From Gluconobacter albidus (GTDB lineage: Bacteria > Pseudomonadota > Alphaproteobacteria > Acetobacterales > Acetobacteraceae), in contig NZ_BEWL01000003.1 of assembly GCF_002723915.1 (NCBI RefSeq), positions 62,001 through 126,000 on the forward strand: a DNA stretch of 64,000 nucleotides, in the 5' to 3' direction. The notes under the pieces were generated by a model. The model was not told where the DNA came from. It saw only the letters and a program-made list of their open reading frames with translations, and searched no databases. Numbering within the stretch: the stretch's first letter is position 1; every line of letters starts with the position of its first letter. The position numbers and the translations under genes were made by a program. Of this stretch, positions 33,704 to 42,931 are shown one piece after another.

Positions 33704-35706
33704 CGCTTGCGTCCTATTCCATAGTGATGCACGGCCGAGCGGTTCAGACGCACCATGGTCCGCACCGATTCCAGACCGCCGATACAGTTGATGATCATGG
33801 ACTGCTCCTCGCGGATGCCGTCTGAAAGCCGCTCGTAAAACATGGCCTGAAGCTCGGGAATTTCAGCTTCCAGCAGACCAAGCCTGTCATGCGCCAGCAG
33901 ACGCCGCACATGGCGGACCATGGGCTTGAGGCCGGGAAGATGCGCGGCGTCATCCAGATAATGCCGGACGCGGGCAATGGTGCTGGAAAAATCCTCCAGC
34001 GCGACGAAACGGTTGAAAACCCGCCGGGAGCGCAGCCCCGGATCCTTCAACCGGTCCGTCCACATCAGGAACTGGCTCAGGCGTTCGTATTTCCGGCTCA
34101 GAAGCGGCGGCCCCATCCGCTCGCCATGCCCGGCAAGCTGCAGTTCCAGATCATGGGCAATGGAGACCGCCAGCCGGAACCGGTGCCGCCGCGCGGTCGG
34201 TGGCCAGAGCAGCACCAGCAATACGAAAGAAAGCACGGCCGCCATCGCATAGAATGTATTGCGCGTGATGAAGGCCAGCGGATCGTAGTTGTGATGGTTA
34301 CCGAGCGCGATGAACACCAGAAAGAACACGCCATAGTTAAAGCCGATGGCATTGGTCTTCGGGTTCATCAGCAGCAGGCAGGAAATCACGGTCTGCGGCA
34401 GCAACACCAGCGCAAGGCTCAGCATGCTGCCCACATGCGGCAGGATTATGAAATCCAGCCACGCCGCCACGAGAATACCGGCGGGCATCCCGATGATGGC
34501 GCCCTTGCCGAACTCCGCGGTGTCGATCGCGGTGGAGGCCAGCGTCAGAACCAGCGCCGTCTGGGACAGGGATGTCACGGAGGCCGGAATGCTGGAGGCC
34601 AGACACAAAGCCGCCGCAACGCTGAAGCCCAGCAGCACGCGCATGGCGTTGATGAAGGCCGTCACGTAATCCGGATTGCTCGCAAGCTGCGCCAGTTTGA
34701 GCGCATCGCCCGGCGGGGTGGCGCGCAGGAGCGTGTTCATGCCGGTACGGATATGCAGCCGGTTGCTGAGAAGCGTCGAACACCGCTCCAGAAACCACGC
34801 CTCGCGGGCAGAGGGAACAAAATCCGGGTCTTCCGCCCGGATTTTATCCAGAATCGTGTCCATCGTCTCAAGACGGGTCGTGCCGTCCTCGGAGCGCTCG
34901 TGCCAGGCCCGGACATGACGGATCAGGAGATCGGAAATGCCGCCGGTCTCCAGCAGCCATGCAATCGCACGGCTGGTGGTCAAAACCGTGAGCATGCCGA
35001 TAATGCCCAGCCGTGCGCCCGCCATCCGCAGACGCCCGCGCTCGACTTCCGTTCTGGCATAGGAAATCTGGGTCATGAGCGCGAGAATTTCGCCGCTCAG
35101 CCCGATCATCTGCTCAGGCGTCGCGATCGGATCGCCCATGATGGCGGATTTGCCGGTCTGCCGCACGCGATGCGACAGCGTCTCCATGGCCTTCGAAAGC
35201 CTGCGCCAGGCTTCGGGGGACCCGGAGAGAATGTTCACAACCGCAATGGACGCAACGCCGATGGCGATGTCAGAGGCGCGCGCGATGCTGACAGGATAGA
35301 TGTTCTGCGGATCATCCATGGTCGGGAGCGCCACCAGTGCGACGGTATATCCCGCCAGCAGCGCGCCGTAGGAGCGGAAATCGCGTTCAAGCGATCCCAC
35401 AAACGCACAGGCCGCAATCCACAGGGCCGCGCCGCCGAGAAACAGGGCGCGCTCCTGATTGAACATCGCAACGAGAATGATGGAAACACCGACACCAAGC
35501 ACGGTCCCGGCCAGACGGTAAAACGCCTTGGACAGCGCCTGTCCCCGCAGAGGCTGCGCGAGGATCATGACCGTCACACCCGCACTGGCGGGCGAATCAA
35601 GCTGGGACCAGAAGGCCGTTCCCAGCGCCAGCACAAGTGCAGACCATGTTCTGAGACTGAACTGGACCCATCCGGGACGGAAGACTGACTGTAGTGCAGC
35701 GGTCAA
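33697..35706 (-). CDS. aaeB: FUSC-family efflux protein, AaeB-like
   Basis: 669 aa with two blocks of membrane helices separated by a cytoplasmic region of ~190 residues. The first block has ALVLALGTAFWSQLDSPASAGVTVMILAQP and SLERDFRSYGALLAGYTVAL (quoted in part), the second AALCLASSIPASVTSLSQTALVLTL. This is the fusaric acid resistance (FUSC) fold of AaeB, which with AaeA/AaeX exports aromatic acids. It is first in the operon aaeB-aaeX-aaeA. A second FUSC gene lacking partners is at 54990-57158. Confidence 0.9.
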   Translation of the reverse strand: MTAALQSVFRPGWVQFSLRTWSALVLALGTAFWSQLDSPASAGVTVMILAQPLRGQALSKAFYRLAGTVLGVGVSIILVAMFNQERALFLGGAALWIAACAFVGSLERDFRSYGALLAGYTVALVALPTMDDPQNIYPVSIARASDIAIGVASIAVVNILSGSPEAWRRLSKAMETLSHRVRQTGKSAIMGDPIATPEQMIGLSGEILALMTQISYARTEVERGRLRMAGARLGIIGMLTVLTTSRAIAWLLETGGISDLLIRHVRAWHERSEDGTTRLETMDTILDKIRAEDPDFVPSAREAWFLERCSTLLSNRLHIRTGMNTLLRATPPGDALKLAQLASNPDYVTAFINAMRVLLGFSVAAALCLASSIPASVTSLSQTALVLTLASTAIDTAEFGKGAIIGMPAGILVAAWLDFIILPHVGSMLSLALVLLPQTVISCLLLMNPKTNAIGFNYGVFFLVFIALGNHHNYDPLAFITRNTFYAMAAVLSFVLLVLLWPPTARRHRFRLAVSIAHDLELQLAGHGERMGPPLLSRKYERLSQFLMWTDRLKDPGLRSRRVFNRFVALEDFSSTIARVRHYLDDAAHLPGLKPMVRHVRRLLAHDRLGLLEAEIPELQAMFYERLSDGIREEQSMIINCIGGLESVRTMVRLNRSAVHHYGIGRKRW

Positions 35707-35873
35707 GAGCGATGCTCCCCACCCGACACAGACTTCATCAGAAACAGTCCCACGGCCCTCGTTACCAGAATCAGACTTCCGACCTTAAGAGCAGCGGACT
35801 GGAAAAGTTAGTCCTCGAATCTTCTGGACATGTTTTGACAGACGGTCCCGATCCCTCTGCCAGAGCGCGCCAC

Positions 35874-36311
35874 TCAGTCTTCTTCGGCGGGCAGGGCGTT
35901 GCAGGCCGCTGTCAGCTTGGGGTCAGGATGTGTGGTGGCCTTGCGGCAGTAGGTCCGCGCATCGGCACCACACATATTCGTGACATCCTCCATTTCAGAG
36001 GACAGGACATCGCGCGCAACGCCGATATCCTGATTGTGTTCGGGATCAATGCCCTCTTCCTTGCCCAGGGCCGTCTGGGCCTGATGCATTTCCTTGAGCG
36101 CGTTGATGCAGGAGTCGCCCGCGGCATCCGGGTTGGTCTGGAGCACCCGGAGGATCTTGTTGATGGCGAAACCCTGCTGGTTGATCGTCGGATCGTCGTC
36201 GTTGGTCTTGGCCTCTCCGTCATCCGCTCTTGCGGCCACGGGCGCGGCAAGGGCGACGGCGAGAGGAAGAAGAGCCAGCAGCAGGGCCGGGCGGGAATGG
36301 CGCTTGATCAT
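35874..36311 (-). CDS. Hypothetical secreted protein with conserved-looking Cys
   Basis: 145 aa from the chosen ATG. MIKRHSRPALLLALLPLAVA is a Sec signal ending near ARAD. The acidic, helical mature part has four Cys (DSCINAL, NMCGADARTYCRK, TAACNAL) that could form two disulfides in the periplasm. The frame continues upstream to 36407 but the extra 32 residues would hide the signal peptide. I do not recognise the family. The 167-base gap 35707-35873 to the efflux operon shows nothing I can name. Confidence 0.65.
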   Translation of the reverse strand: MIKRHSRPALLLALLPLAVALAAPVAARADDGEAKTNDDDPTINQQGFAINKILRVLQTNPDAAGDSCINALKEMHQAQTALGKEEGIDPEHNQDIGVARDVLSSEMEDVTNMCGADARTYCRKATTHPDPKLTAACNALPAEED

Positions 36312-36526
36312 GAAACTGACGTTAGGAGAAAATCCCGGCCGGACAAAGACCCTGAACGACGCTGTTGCAGGTTGTTGCAAATCGGCAGCATCAGGGAATT
36401 CCGCCACACGGATGGCTTGTCAGCTTGACTCTACAGGGCGGGATGGGTAATCGGAGCCATTCTTTCGCGGGCGTTCCGGCCCGCTGTCCGGTCCGCAAGG
36501 GCCTTACCCGTCGAGAGCCTGCAACC

Positions 36527-36652
36527 ATGAAGATCCGCAACAGCCTGAAGTCCGCCAAGGTCCGCGACAAGGACTGCCGCGTTGTCCGCCGCCGCGGACG
36601 CGTTTACATCATCAACAAGAAGAACCCGCGCATGAAGGCTCGCCAGGGCTGA
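36527..36652 (+). CDS. rpmJ: 50S ribosomal protein L36
   Basis: 41 aa: [20 protein letters not shown], then [21 protein letters not shown] (quoted in two parts). It is the alphaproteobacterial type of L36, with a single Cys instead of the Cys3-His zinc site, so zinc-independent. A longer frame opens at 36365, but the ATG at 36527 is the family start. L36 sits in the large subunit near the peptidyl-transferase region. Confidence 0.95.
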   Translation: MKIRNSLKSAKVRDKDCRVVRRRGRVYIINKKNPRMKARQG

Positions 36653-36669
36653 ACCCCTTGGTCTGCCGG

Positions 36670-37323
36670 ATGACGGACGGGCGGCGCTGGCTGATGGCTG
36701 GCGCCGTTCTGCTTTGTAGCCCGGCCCTGACTTTTCTGCCAGTTCACGCCGCACCCGCCGCAAATCCTGCCGCGCCCGGCCCCGCAGCATCCCCGGTTGC
36801 CAAAACACCCGCCCCCTCTCCCCGCCCGCCACGCAAGACGCTCCATGACCGCCTCATGGATGCGGAAAAAGCGCTCGCCATGGCCGGGAACGAAAAACAG
36901 GCTGGCGAAATTTCCGAACGTGCGGAAGGCCTCCGCAGCCGTGCCCTGACCGGCAGCGTGCAGATGCTCATCAGCGATTCGCATGATGCATTGGAAAAAC
37001 ACGATTTCCAGCAGGCACAGGACGATCTGACCGCCGCCATCACCATCCAGCCCGACCAGCCCATCCTCTACCGTCAGCGTGCGGCCATCCGGCTGGCAGC
37101 AGGAGACAATAACGGCGCGATCACCGATCTGGGCGTCGTTCTTCAGGCCGACCCCGGCGACCCCACCGCATGGGGCATGCTCGCGGAAGCCGAACATGAC
37201 CGGCACGAGCCCGAAGCCGCCCTGAGGGCGTTCCACCAGATGCTGCTTCTGAACCCGAAATCCCCCGATTCCGACACGCAGCTCAAAACACTGGAAAAGG
37301 CCCGCGACGGCCAGCAGGACTGA
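36670..37323 (+). CDS. Secreted TPR-repeat protein
   Basis: 217 aa. A signal peptide (LMAGAVLLCSPALTFLPVHA|AP) is followed by an Ala/Pro-rich linker (PAANPAAPGPAASP) and a helical C-terminal half with at least two TPR units: FQQAQDDLTAAITIQPDQPI and PTAWGMLAEAEHDRHEPEAA. TPRs bind partner proteins; the partner is unknown. It begins only 17 bases after rpmJ. I use the ATG at 36670 rather than the TTG at 36658. Confidence 0.75.
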   Translation: MTDGRRWLMAGAVLLCSPALTFLPVHAAPAANPAAPGPAASPVAKTPAPSPRPPRKTLHDRLMDAEKALAMAGNEKQAGEISERAEGLRSRALTGSVQMLISDSHDALEKHDFQQAQDDLTAAITIQPDQPILYRQRAAIRLAAGDNNGAITDLGVVLQADPGDPTAWGMLAEAEHDRHEPEAALRAFHQMLLLNPKSPDSDTQLKTLEKARDGQQD

Positions 37324-37415
37324 CGTCTCTGCGCCATGGCTTGCACGTGCTGCTCTGGCAACCCCTTGTAATGTCGCGTGTTGATCCCCTGATTCCATTT
37401 TTCAGGAGATCCCCC

Positions 37416-37658
37416 ATGACCAAGTCATCCCCCGCCCCCGAAACCGTCATCGCAGACACCAGCTCCAAGAAGGGCTGCTGCTCCAAGATGAAGACCTGCT
37501 GTCAGAAGGCCACGCGCGCCCGTGAAATCGGCCTCGCCGGCATGACCGCCATGGCGACGTTCGGACCCAAACGTTTCCGCCCGTATTTCCAGCAGATCCT
37601 GGCCGTCATCGCGGTCGTCACCGCTTCGGTCGAGTTCTTCCGCAAGCGCAAGGGCTGA
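37416..37658 (+). CDS. Small Cys-rich membrane protein
   Basis: 80 aa. A good AGGAG precedes the ATG, which lies well inside the longest frame (37341). The N-terminal half has a Cys cluster (KKGCCSKMKTCCQK) that could bind metal; the C-terminal half has one membrane helix (ILAVIAVVTASVEFF) and a basic end (RKRKG). I do not recognise it. It is convergent with priA. Confidence 0.6.
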   Translation: MTKSSPAPETVIADTSSKKGCCSKMKTCCQKATRAREIGLAGMTAMATFGPKRFRPYFQQILAVIAVVTASVEFFRKRKG

Positions 37659-37669
37659 TTTTTCCAGCC

Positions 37670-39910
37670 TTAAAGGAAGGAAATAGGGTCGATATCAATA
37701 TCGACCCTGGCTCCGCCCGTGGGTTTGATATCCCCCAGCCACTGACGCAGGATCGGCTGTACGGCAATGCCCCGCATCGTCCGTAACAACAGCCTGCGCC
37801 GGTGTCGTCCACGCAGGACAGCGAGTGGGGCCGGCGCTGGTCCCAGAACCTGCACCCCTTCCCGCTCCGGCGCGGAGAGCGCAATCTCACGCGCCAACAC
37901 GTCCGCCGCCTCCGCACTCGGCGCGCTCACGATCAGCGCGGCCAGCCGTCCGTAGGGCGGCCAGAACGAGGGCCGTCTCTGCTCGGCTTCCTGCTCCATG
38001 AAGGTCTGGAAATCGTTGGAGACCAGCGCCGTCATGACCGGATGTTCGCCCACATAACTCTGAAGCAGCACGCGCCCGCGATGCTCCGCACGGCCCGCAC
38101 GGCCCGCAACCTGATGCAGAAGCTGCACCGTCCGCTCGGCTGCCCGCAGATCCCCGCCTCCAAGCCCCAGATCCGCATCCACGACGCCCACGAGTGTCAG
38201 TTTCGGGAAATGCCAGCCCTTGGCCACGATCTGCGTGCCGATGATGAGATTGACCTCACCGTCCGAAATCTTCCGCACCGCCTCCGCCGTGGCTGCCGGA
38301 GAACCAAGCGTATCGGACGACATCACCAGCAGTTTTGCTTCCGGAAACCGTAGCTTAGCCTCTTCTGTAATGCGTTCGATTCCCGGCCCGATGGGCACAA
38401 GCGAATTCTCGGCATGACATTCCGGGCAGTCCTTGGGAATCCGCTCGTTATGCCCGCAGTGATGGCAGGTCAGAATACCCCGTGCCCGATGCTCCACCAG
38501 CCAGGCTGAACAGTTCGGACACTGCATCCGGTGCCCGCAGGCCCGGCACAGCGTCAGCGGCGCATAGCCGCGCCGGTTGAGGAACAGCATGGCCTGCTCC
38601 TCTTTCTCCAGCGTCTCATCAATGGCGGTGCAGAGTTTGGGCGACAGAAACAGGCCGCGTTCCGGCGGGTCGGCCCGCATATCCACCAGTGAAACATCCG
38701 GCAGGGTCGCCCCACCATGCCGTGCGGTCAGAAGTTCGTGCCGGTAGCGTCCGCTCTCCACATTCGCAAGTGTTTCGAGCGATGGCGTGGCGGAGACGAG
38801 AATGGCCGGTGCATCCGCCAGACGGGCGCGAACAACCGCCATGTCCCGCCCATGATACATGACGCCCTCTTCCTGTTTGAAAGCGCTTTCATGCTCCTCG
38901 TCCACCACGACGAGGCCCAGATCGGCAAATGGCAGGAACAGCGCCGAGCGGGCCCCCACCACAACACGGGCACTGCCTTCCGCCACGGCGCGCCAGGTCT
39001 CGCGCCGCCGCTTGGCTCCGAGATCGGAATGCCAGACAGCAGGTTCAGCCCCGAAGCGCCGGATGAAGCGGTCCGTCCACTGGGCAGAAAGCGCGATTTC
39101 CGGAAGGAGGACCAGCACCTGCTTTCCCTTGGCCAGACAGGCGGCCACGGCCTCGAAATAAACCTCCGTCTTGCCCGATCCGGTCACCCCCTCCAGCAGC
39201 GTAACCTGAAACCGCCCGGCCTCGACGGGGCCGCACAATTCCTGCGCGACCTCAGCCTGCTCTTCGGAGAGTTTCGGCGCCCCATGCGATGGGTCCGGCA
39301 GACCGAACGGAGCAGCCGGAGCAATGACGGCCTCCCGCAGCAGGCCGGCCGTAGCGAGACCGCGAATGACGGCCGCACTCGCCCCGCTGCGATCCCCCAG
39401 TTCGGCAGTGCTCAGGGGTGTGGAAGACGCAAAATTCAGCACGGACCGGCGCGCGGGCGTAATGCGCAGATCGCCTTCCGGCGCTTCCGTCCGCACCCAG
39501 CCCAGAGTGGGTTTGGGTGCATCTTTCAGATGAATGCGCGTCGCCATCGCCAGAACCAGCCCCGGCGGCGTGAGCGTATAGGCTGCCACCCAGTCGACAA
39601 AACGGCGCAGGCTCTGCGGGAGAGGCCGGACATCAAGCTTCCCGACGACGGGGCGGAGCCGTTCGAGTGGAAGTTCACGCCCCACCGGCAACGCGAAATC
39701 GGCAGGCAGCGTGCGATCGGTTTCCCACACGCAACCCACGGTTTCACGACGCCCCAGCGGGACCGTCACGAGGTCTCCCGGCTCAAGCGGCATGGGTGCG
39801 AGATAGTCGAGCGGCCCCGGAAACGGCAGCGGCACGAGCACCGAAACGCGCGTTCCGGTGGAAGGTGGCTTTCGCCGGGGATCAGGCTTGGATAGGCTGC
39901 TGGATGCCAT
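37670..39910 (-). CDS. priA: Primosomal protein N' (replication restart helicase PriA)
   Basis: 746 aa. PriA binds abandoned forks and reloads the replisome. The N-terminal 3'-end-binding domain starts VSVLVPLPFPGPLDYLAP. The helicase core has Walker A LEGVTGSGKTEVY, DEEHESAFKQEE (motif II) and GTQIVAKGWHFP. The zinc module is visible as CRACGHRMQCPNCSAW and CHHCGHNERIPKDCPEC (eight Cys). The frame extends upstream to 40273, but the ATG at 39910 is the sensible start and avoids overlap with divergent xerC. The priA/xerC neighbourhood is common in alphaproteobacteria. Confidence 0.95.
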   Translation of the reverse strand: MASSSLSKPDPRRKPPSTGTRVSVLVPLPFPGPLDYLAPMPLEPGDLVTVPLGRRETVGCVWETDRTLPADFALPVGRELPLERLRPVVGKLDVRPLPQSLRRFVDWVAAYTLTPPGLVLAMATRIHLKDAPKPTLGWVRTEAPEGDLRITPARRSVLNFASSTPLSTAELGDRSGASAAVIRGLATAGLLREAVIAPAAPFGLPDPSHGAPKLSEEQAEVAQELCGPVEAGRFQVTLLEGVTGSGKTEVYFEAVAACLAKGKQVLVLLPEIALSAQWTDRFIRRFGAEPAVWHSDLGAKRRRETWRAVAEGSARVVVGARSALFLPFADLGLVVVDEEHESAFKQEEGVMYHGRDMAVVRARLADAPAILVSATPSLETLANVESGRYRHELLTARHGGATLPDVSLVDMRADPPERGLFLSPKLCTAIDETLEKEEQAMLFLNRRGYAPLTLCRACGHRMQCPNCSAWLVEHRARGILTCHHCGHNERIPKDCPECHAENSLVPIGPGIERITEEAKLRFPEAKLLVMSSDTLGSPAATAEAVRKISDGEVNLIIGTQIVAKGWHFPKLTLVGVVDADLGLGGGDLRAAERTVQLLHQVAGRAGRAEHRGRVLLQSYVGEHPVMTALVSNDFQTFMEQEAEQRRPSFWPPYGRLAALIVSAPSAEAADVLAREIALSAPEREGVQVLGPAPAPLAVLRGRHRRRLLLRTMRGIAVQPILRQWLGDIKPTGGARVDIDIDPISFL

Positions 39911-39943
39911 GACCGTGTCTAACCTCCCCTGCTGCGAAATGCC

Positions 39944-40906
39944 ATGACCGCATCCCTGATGGCGCTCGATGCCCTGCGCGACTGGACCGAATGGCTGACG
40001 CATGAAAAGCGCTCCAGCCCGCGCACGGTCGAGGCGTATCGCCACGACATCCTGCTGGCGCTGACGTTTTTCCAGCAGCATCTGGGCGGGGAAGTCACGC
40101 TGGCCGATCTGGGAAAGCTGTCCCTTGCCGACCTGCGCGCCTGGCTCGCCCATGAAACAGCCCGCAGCGAAAAGCCAACCCGTCGCGCCACCAGTGCCGA
40201 CTCGCGCGCACGCTCCCGGGCACGGCATGTCTCGGCCCTGCGCTCGTTCTTCCGCTATCTGGCCCTGCGGCATGATCTGTCCAATCCCGCACCGTCATTG
40301 CTCGCCACGCCGCGCATGAAAAAGCGCCTGCCCCGCCCTCTGGGGCAGGAAGCGGCCCTTGCCGCGGCCGATGGCATTTCCGATGACGCCGAAACCAGTC
40401 AGGCCGCCCTGCGGGACCGGGCACTGTTCACCCTGCTTTACGGCACAGGACTGCGGATTGGCGAGGCGCTCTCGCTCGACATCCGGGACCTGACGAATGC
40501 AGGGCAGAACATGCTTCGCGTGGTTGGCAAAGGTGGCAAGGAACGGCTCGTACCCCTGCTTCCGGCGGTTATCGAGGCGCTGGAAAGCTGGAAAGCGGCC
40601 CATCCTTCCCCCGCGCCCGATGCGCCCCTGTTCTGCGGCGTGCGAGGTGGCCGCCTCAATCCCGGCGTCGCCCAGCGCGCCATGCGAAACTGGCGCAAAG
40701 GCGAAGGCCTGCCCGATTCCGCAACGCCCCATGCGCTGCGCCATTCCTTCGCAACGCATCTGATGGAAGGCGGGGCAGACCTGCGCACCATTCAGGAACT
40801 CATGGGCCACGCCAGCCTCTCAACCACGCAGGCCTATACGCTGGCGGACGAAAAACACCTGCTGGATGTCTGGCGCAAGGCCCATCCCCGCGCGGATCAG
40901 GGCTGA
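39944..40906 (+). CDS. xerC: Tyrosine recombinase XerC
   Basis: 320 aa. The SAM-like N-terminal core-binding domain (SSPRTVEAYRHDILLALTFF) is followed by the catalytic domain with the Arg in YGTGLRIGEALSLD, the Lys in VVGKGGKERLVPLLP, HALRHSFATHLMEGGADLRT, the His in LMGHASLSTT and the nucleophile Tyr in TTQAYT. XerC with XerD resolves chromosome dimers at dif. Context (priA next door, no phage genes) argues for the housekeeping enzyme rather than an integrase. Its stop overlaps the next start by one base (TGATG). Confidence 0.92.
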   Translation: MTASLMALDALRDWTEWLTHEKRSSPRTVEAYRHDILLALTFFQQHLGGEVTLADLGKLSLADLRAWLAHETARSEKPTRRATSADSRARSRARHVSALRSFFRYLALRHDLSNPAPSLLATPRMKKRLPRPLGQEAALAAADGISDDAETSQAALRDRALFTLLYGTGLRIGEALSLDIRDLTNAGQNMLRVVGKGGKERLVPLLPAVIEALESWKAAHPSPAPDAPLFCGVRGGRLNPGVAQRAMRNWRKGEGLPDSATPHALRHSFATHLMEGGADLRTIQELMGHASLSTTQAYTLADEKHLLDVWRKAHPRADQG

Positions 40907-41820
40907 TGAAACGCCTCCTGTCCGCCATCCTGATTCTGGGCCTTTGCACGGCGAGTTCCCCTGCGGCCCCGGTCTGCGAGATGAGCCGTGCCGTCGTGCT
41001 GCCACTGCGTGACGATGGCGGCTATCTGAGCGTTCCGGTGACGGTGAACGGCCACAATGCCTCGATGATCGTCGATACGGGATCCGAAGGCAGCCTCATG
41101 ACGCCGGGCGGCGGCGCGGCATTTCACCTGCCGCCCGACCCCGAACACCGCACCATGATGCAGGGCCCTAACGGCGCCCCGCGCGTCGTGCCGAACATTC
41201 GGATACAGGACCTCCGGCTCGGCACGCCTCATTCGGGAGAACTCGCGCTTGGGGCCGGAACGATGGCCGTCGGCGTTCTGCCAGGTTCTCCCATGATCAC
41301 GCCGCCCGTTTTCGGGCTGCTCGGTGCGGATGTGCTGGCGGATTACGATCTGGAATTCGACGTCCCCCACCAGCGTCTGACATTATGGCGCGTCCGCCTG
41401 GCCTCCCACGCATGCCAGCCTCCGCCCGCATGGACCGGCCACTGGACGACGATGCCCATGCACCGGATCTCAGGCCGCCTGACGGTACCCTTCACGCTGG
41501 ACGGGCTGAGCGGCACGGCCCTTCTGGACAGCGGCGCGCGCTCGCATATCGTCAGCACGGATTTCGCCCACCGCCTCGGCCTGACAGACGACCAGCTTGC
41601 CCTTGATCCGGGCGGCATGACCTCAGGCGTGGATCTGCGCGAGCGCCCGTATCACTGGCACCATTTCAAACGCTTTGAACTCGGAAACACCCTCTGGAAC
41701 CACCCCGTCCTGACCGTCGCGCCGGTCCACGATCAGGCCGACATACTGCTGGGCTCGGACTGGTTCGCCCACCACGAAATCTGGCTGTCCTACGCCAGCG
41801 GGCAGCTTTTCTTTCGATAA
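40906..41820 (+). CDS. Secreted retropepsin-like aspartic protease
   Basis: 304 aa with a Sec signal (KRLLSAILILGLCTASSPAA). Two aspartic-protease lobes are visible: VDTGSEGS near residue 62 and LLDSGARSHIVS near residue 206, each with the D-(T/S)-G catalytic motif. A single chain with both lobes can be active without dimerising. The protein should act in the periplasm; the substrate is unknown. It overlaps the xerC stop by one base, so the two are coupled, although no functional link is evident. Confidence 0.8.
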   Translation: MKRLLSAILILGLCTASSPAAPVCEMSRAVVLPLRDDGGYLSVPVTVNGHNASMIVDTGSEGSLMTPGGGAAFHLPPDPEHRTMMQGPNGAPRVVPNIRIQDLRLGTPHSGELALGAGTMAVGVLPGSPMITPPVFGLLGADVLADYDLEFDVPHQRLTLWRVRLASHACQPPPAWTGHWTTMPMHRISGRLTVPFTLDGLSGTALLDSGARSHIVSTDFAHRLGLTDDQLALDPGGMTSGVDLRERPYHWHHFKRFELGNTLWNHPVLTVAPVHDQADILLGSDWFAHHEIWLSYASGQLFFR

Positions 41821-41831
41821 GACACAGGGGA

Positions 41832-42209
41832 CTAGGCGATTTTGTCCGGATATTCGCGAATGCTGTGCTCAACATACTTCACAACAGCGAGCCAGAAAGC
41901 GCGGGCCGTCGGATAATCCCCCGGTTCTTCCTCACGCCGGAAATCATATAAAATCGCGGCCTCGGTCCAGCGCTCCAGCGTGACATCATCCCATGTCAGC
42001 CAGATCCGGGCATTATCAACAAGGGTTTTTCTGTCGGGTCGGTAATGTCTGCAAAATGAGGCGAGGCATTCGACAAGATTATCGCCTTCGATATCCCAGT
42101 CCTGACCTAATATACCAACTCCAAGAGCCCATATACCCCGATAAATATCGTACGCTTTATCTTTGATGTCTTCCTGTGCGAGGAAGGCGCCTGATCCAGC
42201 CGTTGTCAT
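41832..42209 (-). CDS. Hypothetical protein, Trp-rich, AT-richer than its surroundings
   Basis: 125 aa from the ATG at 42209 (MTTAGSGAFLAQEDIKDKAY). It is soluble, acidic and rich in Trp and Tyr (RGIWALGVGILGQDWDIEGD, ARIWLTWDDVTLERWTEAAI). I do not recognise it; size and composition resemble immunity or small-effector accessory proteins, but this is a guess. The coding region is visibly richer in A and T than its neighbours, which suggests recent acquisition. The frame runs on to 42332 but crosses the terminator at 42278-42310. Confidence 0.6.
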   Translation of the reverse strand: MTTAGSGAFLAQEDIKDKAYDIYRGIWALGVGILGQDWDIEGDNLVECLASFCRHYRPDRKTLVDNARIWLTWDDVTLERWTEAAILYDFRREEEPGDYPTARAFWLAVVKYVEHSIREYPDKIA

Positions 42210-42277
42210 GCTGCTTTTCAAAGTAAGGGCAGAGCAAAACAGACCAATAAATTTGAATATTGTGAAAACTGGCTCAG

Positions 42278-42310
42278 AAAAAAGCCCCTTCCCGAAGGAA
42301 GGAGCCTTTT
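42278..42310 (-). terminator. Terminator after the Cys-containing secreted protein gene
   Basis: On the minus strand AAAAGGCTCCTTCC pairs with GGAAGGGGCTTTTTT (two G-U pairs) through a stable UUCG tetraloop, followed by a T-run. It lies 15 bases after the stop of the gene ending at 42325. Confidence 0.9.
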
Positions 42311-42324
42311 CGAAAAAACGGGAT

Positions 42325-42858
42325 TTATTCACCCTTGAGGCGGGAATTGCACTGCGACCAGTAGCCGCCGCCCTTCTGGATCCACTTCAGGGAACCGTTG
42401 CCGCCATTTGCCTTGTTGGCGTTGTACTGGGCAACGCAGGTCTTCTGGCGGGCGCGGCCGGCGGAGAGCTTGCTGAATTCCGGGGAAATAGCGGTGGGGA
42501 ACACGACATTGCCCGATGACGCCGTAGACGTCTTGGGGGCGATCGGGGCTTTCGTACCGGCCGGAGACGAGTCTGCAGGCGCAGCGCTTGCCGGCGCAGC
42601 CGGAGCCGTCGTTGTGGGGGCAGCAGCCGTAGGCGTGGTGGCCGATGAAGCAGCCGGGGCGGCGGCCTTGGCCGTATCGCCACAGGAAGCGGCCTTGAAC
42701 GCCTTGTAGGACTGCCCGTTCAGGGAGCCATTCTGCTTGGCCGTCTTGAACGCGGCGTGGCATTCCTTGGCAGTCAGGGCATGGGCAGGCGCAACGCTCA
42801 GACCAGCGGCCAGCAGGGCTGCGAGGGAGAGGCCGGAAAAGGCTTTTGTAAACGTCAT
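42325..42858 (-). CDS. Secreted Cys-containing protein with Ala/Thr/Pro linker
   Basis: 177 aa. A signal peptide (FSGLSLAALLAAGLSVAPAHA) is followed by a short Cys module (TAKECHAAFKTAKQNGS ... AASCGD), a ~55-residue Ala/Pro/Thr/Ser linker and a second Cys module (KTCVAQYNANKANGG ... YWSQCNSRLKG). The C-terminal pattern resembles small periplasmic proteins common in alphaproteobacteria, of unknown function. The linker suggests two small disulfide domains on a flexible tether. I use the ATG at 42858 because the signal peptide starts there. It is 73 bases downstream of amtB. Confidence 0.7.
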   Translation of the reverse strand: MTFTKAFSGLSLAALLAAGLSVAPAHALTAKECHAAFKTAKQNGSLNGQSYKAFKAASCGDTAKAAAPAASSATTPTAAAPTTTAPAAPASAAPADSSPAGTKAPIAPKTSTASSGNVVFPTAISPEFSKLSAGRARQKTCVAQYNANKANGGNGSLKWIQKGGGYWSQCNSRLKGE

Positions 42859-42931
42859 GCAGAAAGAACCTTCATTCTGAAATCGGCGGGAGATGACAGC
42901 CCCCCGCAGCTTGAACGCCCGACAAGCGCGA

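Noticed and set aside
33889-35688. Long 599-codon open frame on the plus strand
   Set aside because: Antisense shadow of the aaeB-like FUSC gene; Gln/Arg/His-rich sequence without recognisable domains or ribosome site.
39944-40906. Phage integrase at the tyrosine recombinase gene
   Set aside because: Its place beside priA, the family pattern and the absence of any phage or attachment-site signals fit chromosomal XerC.
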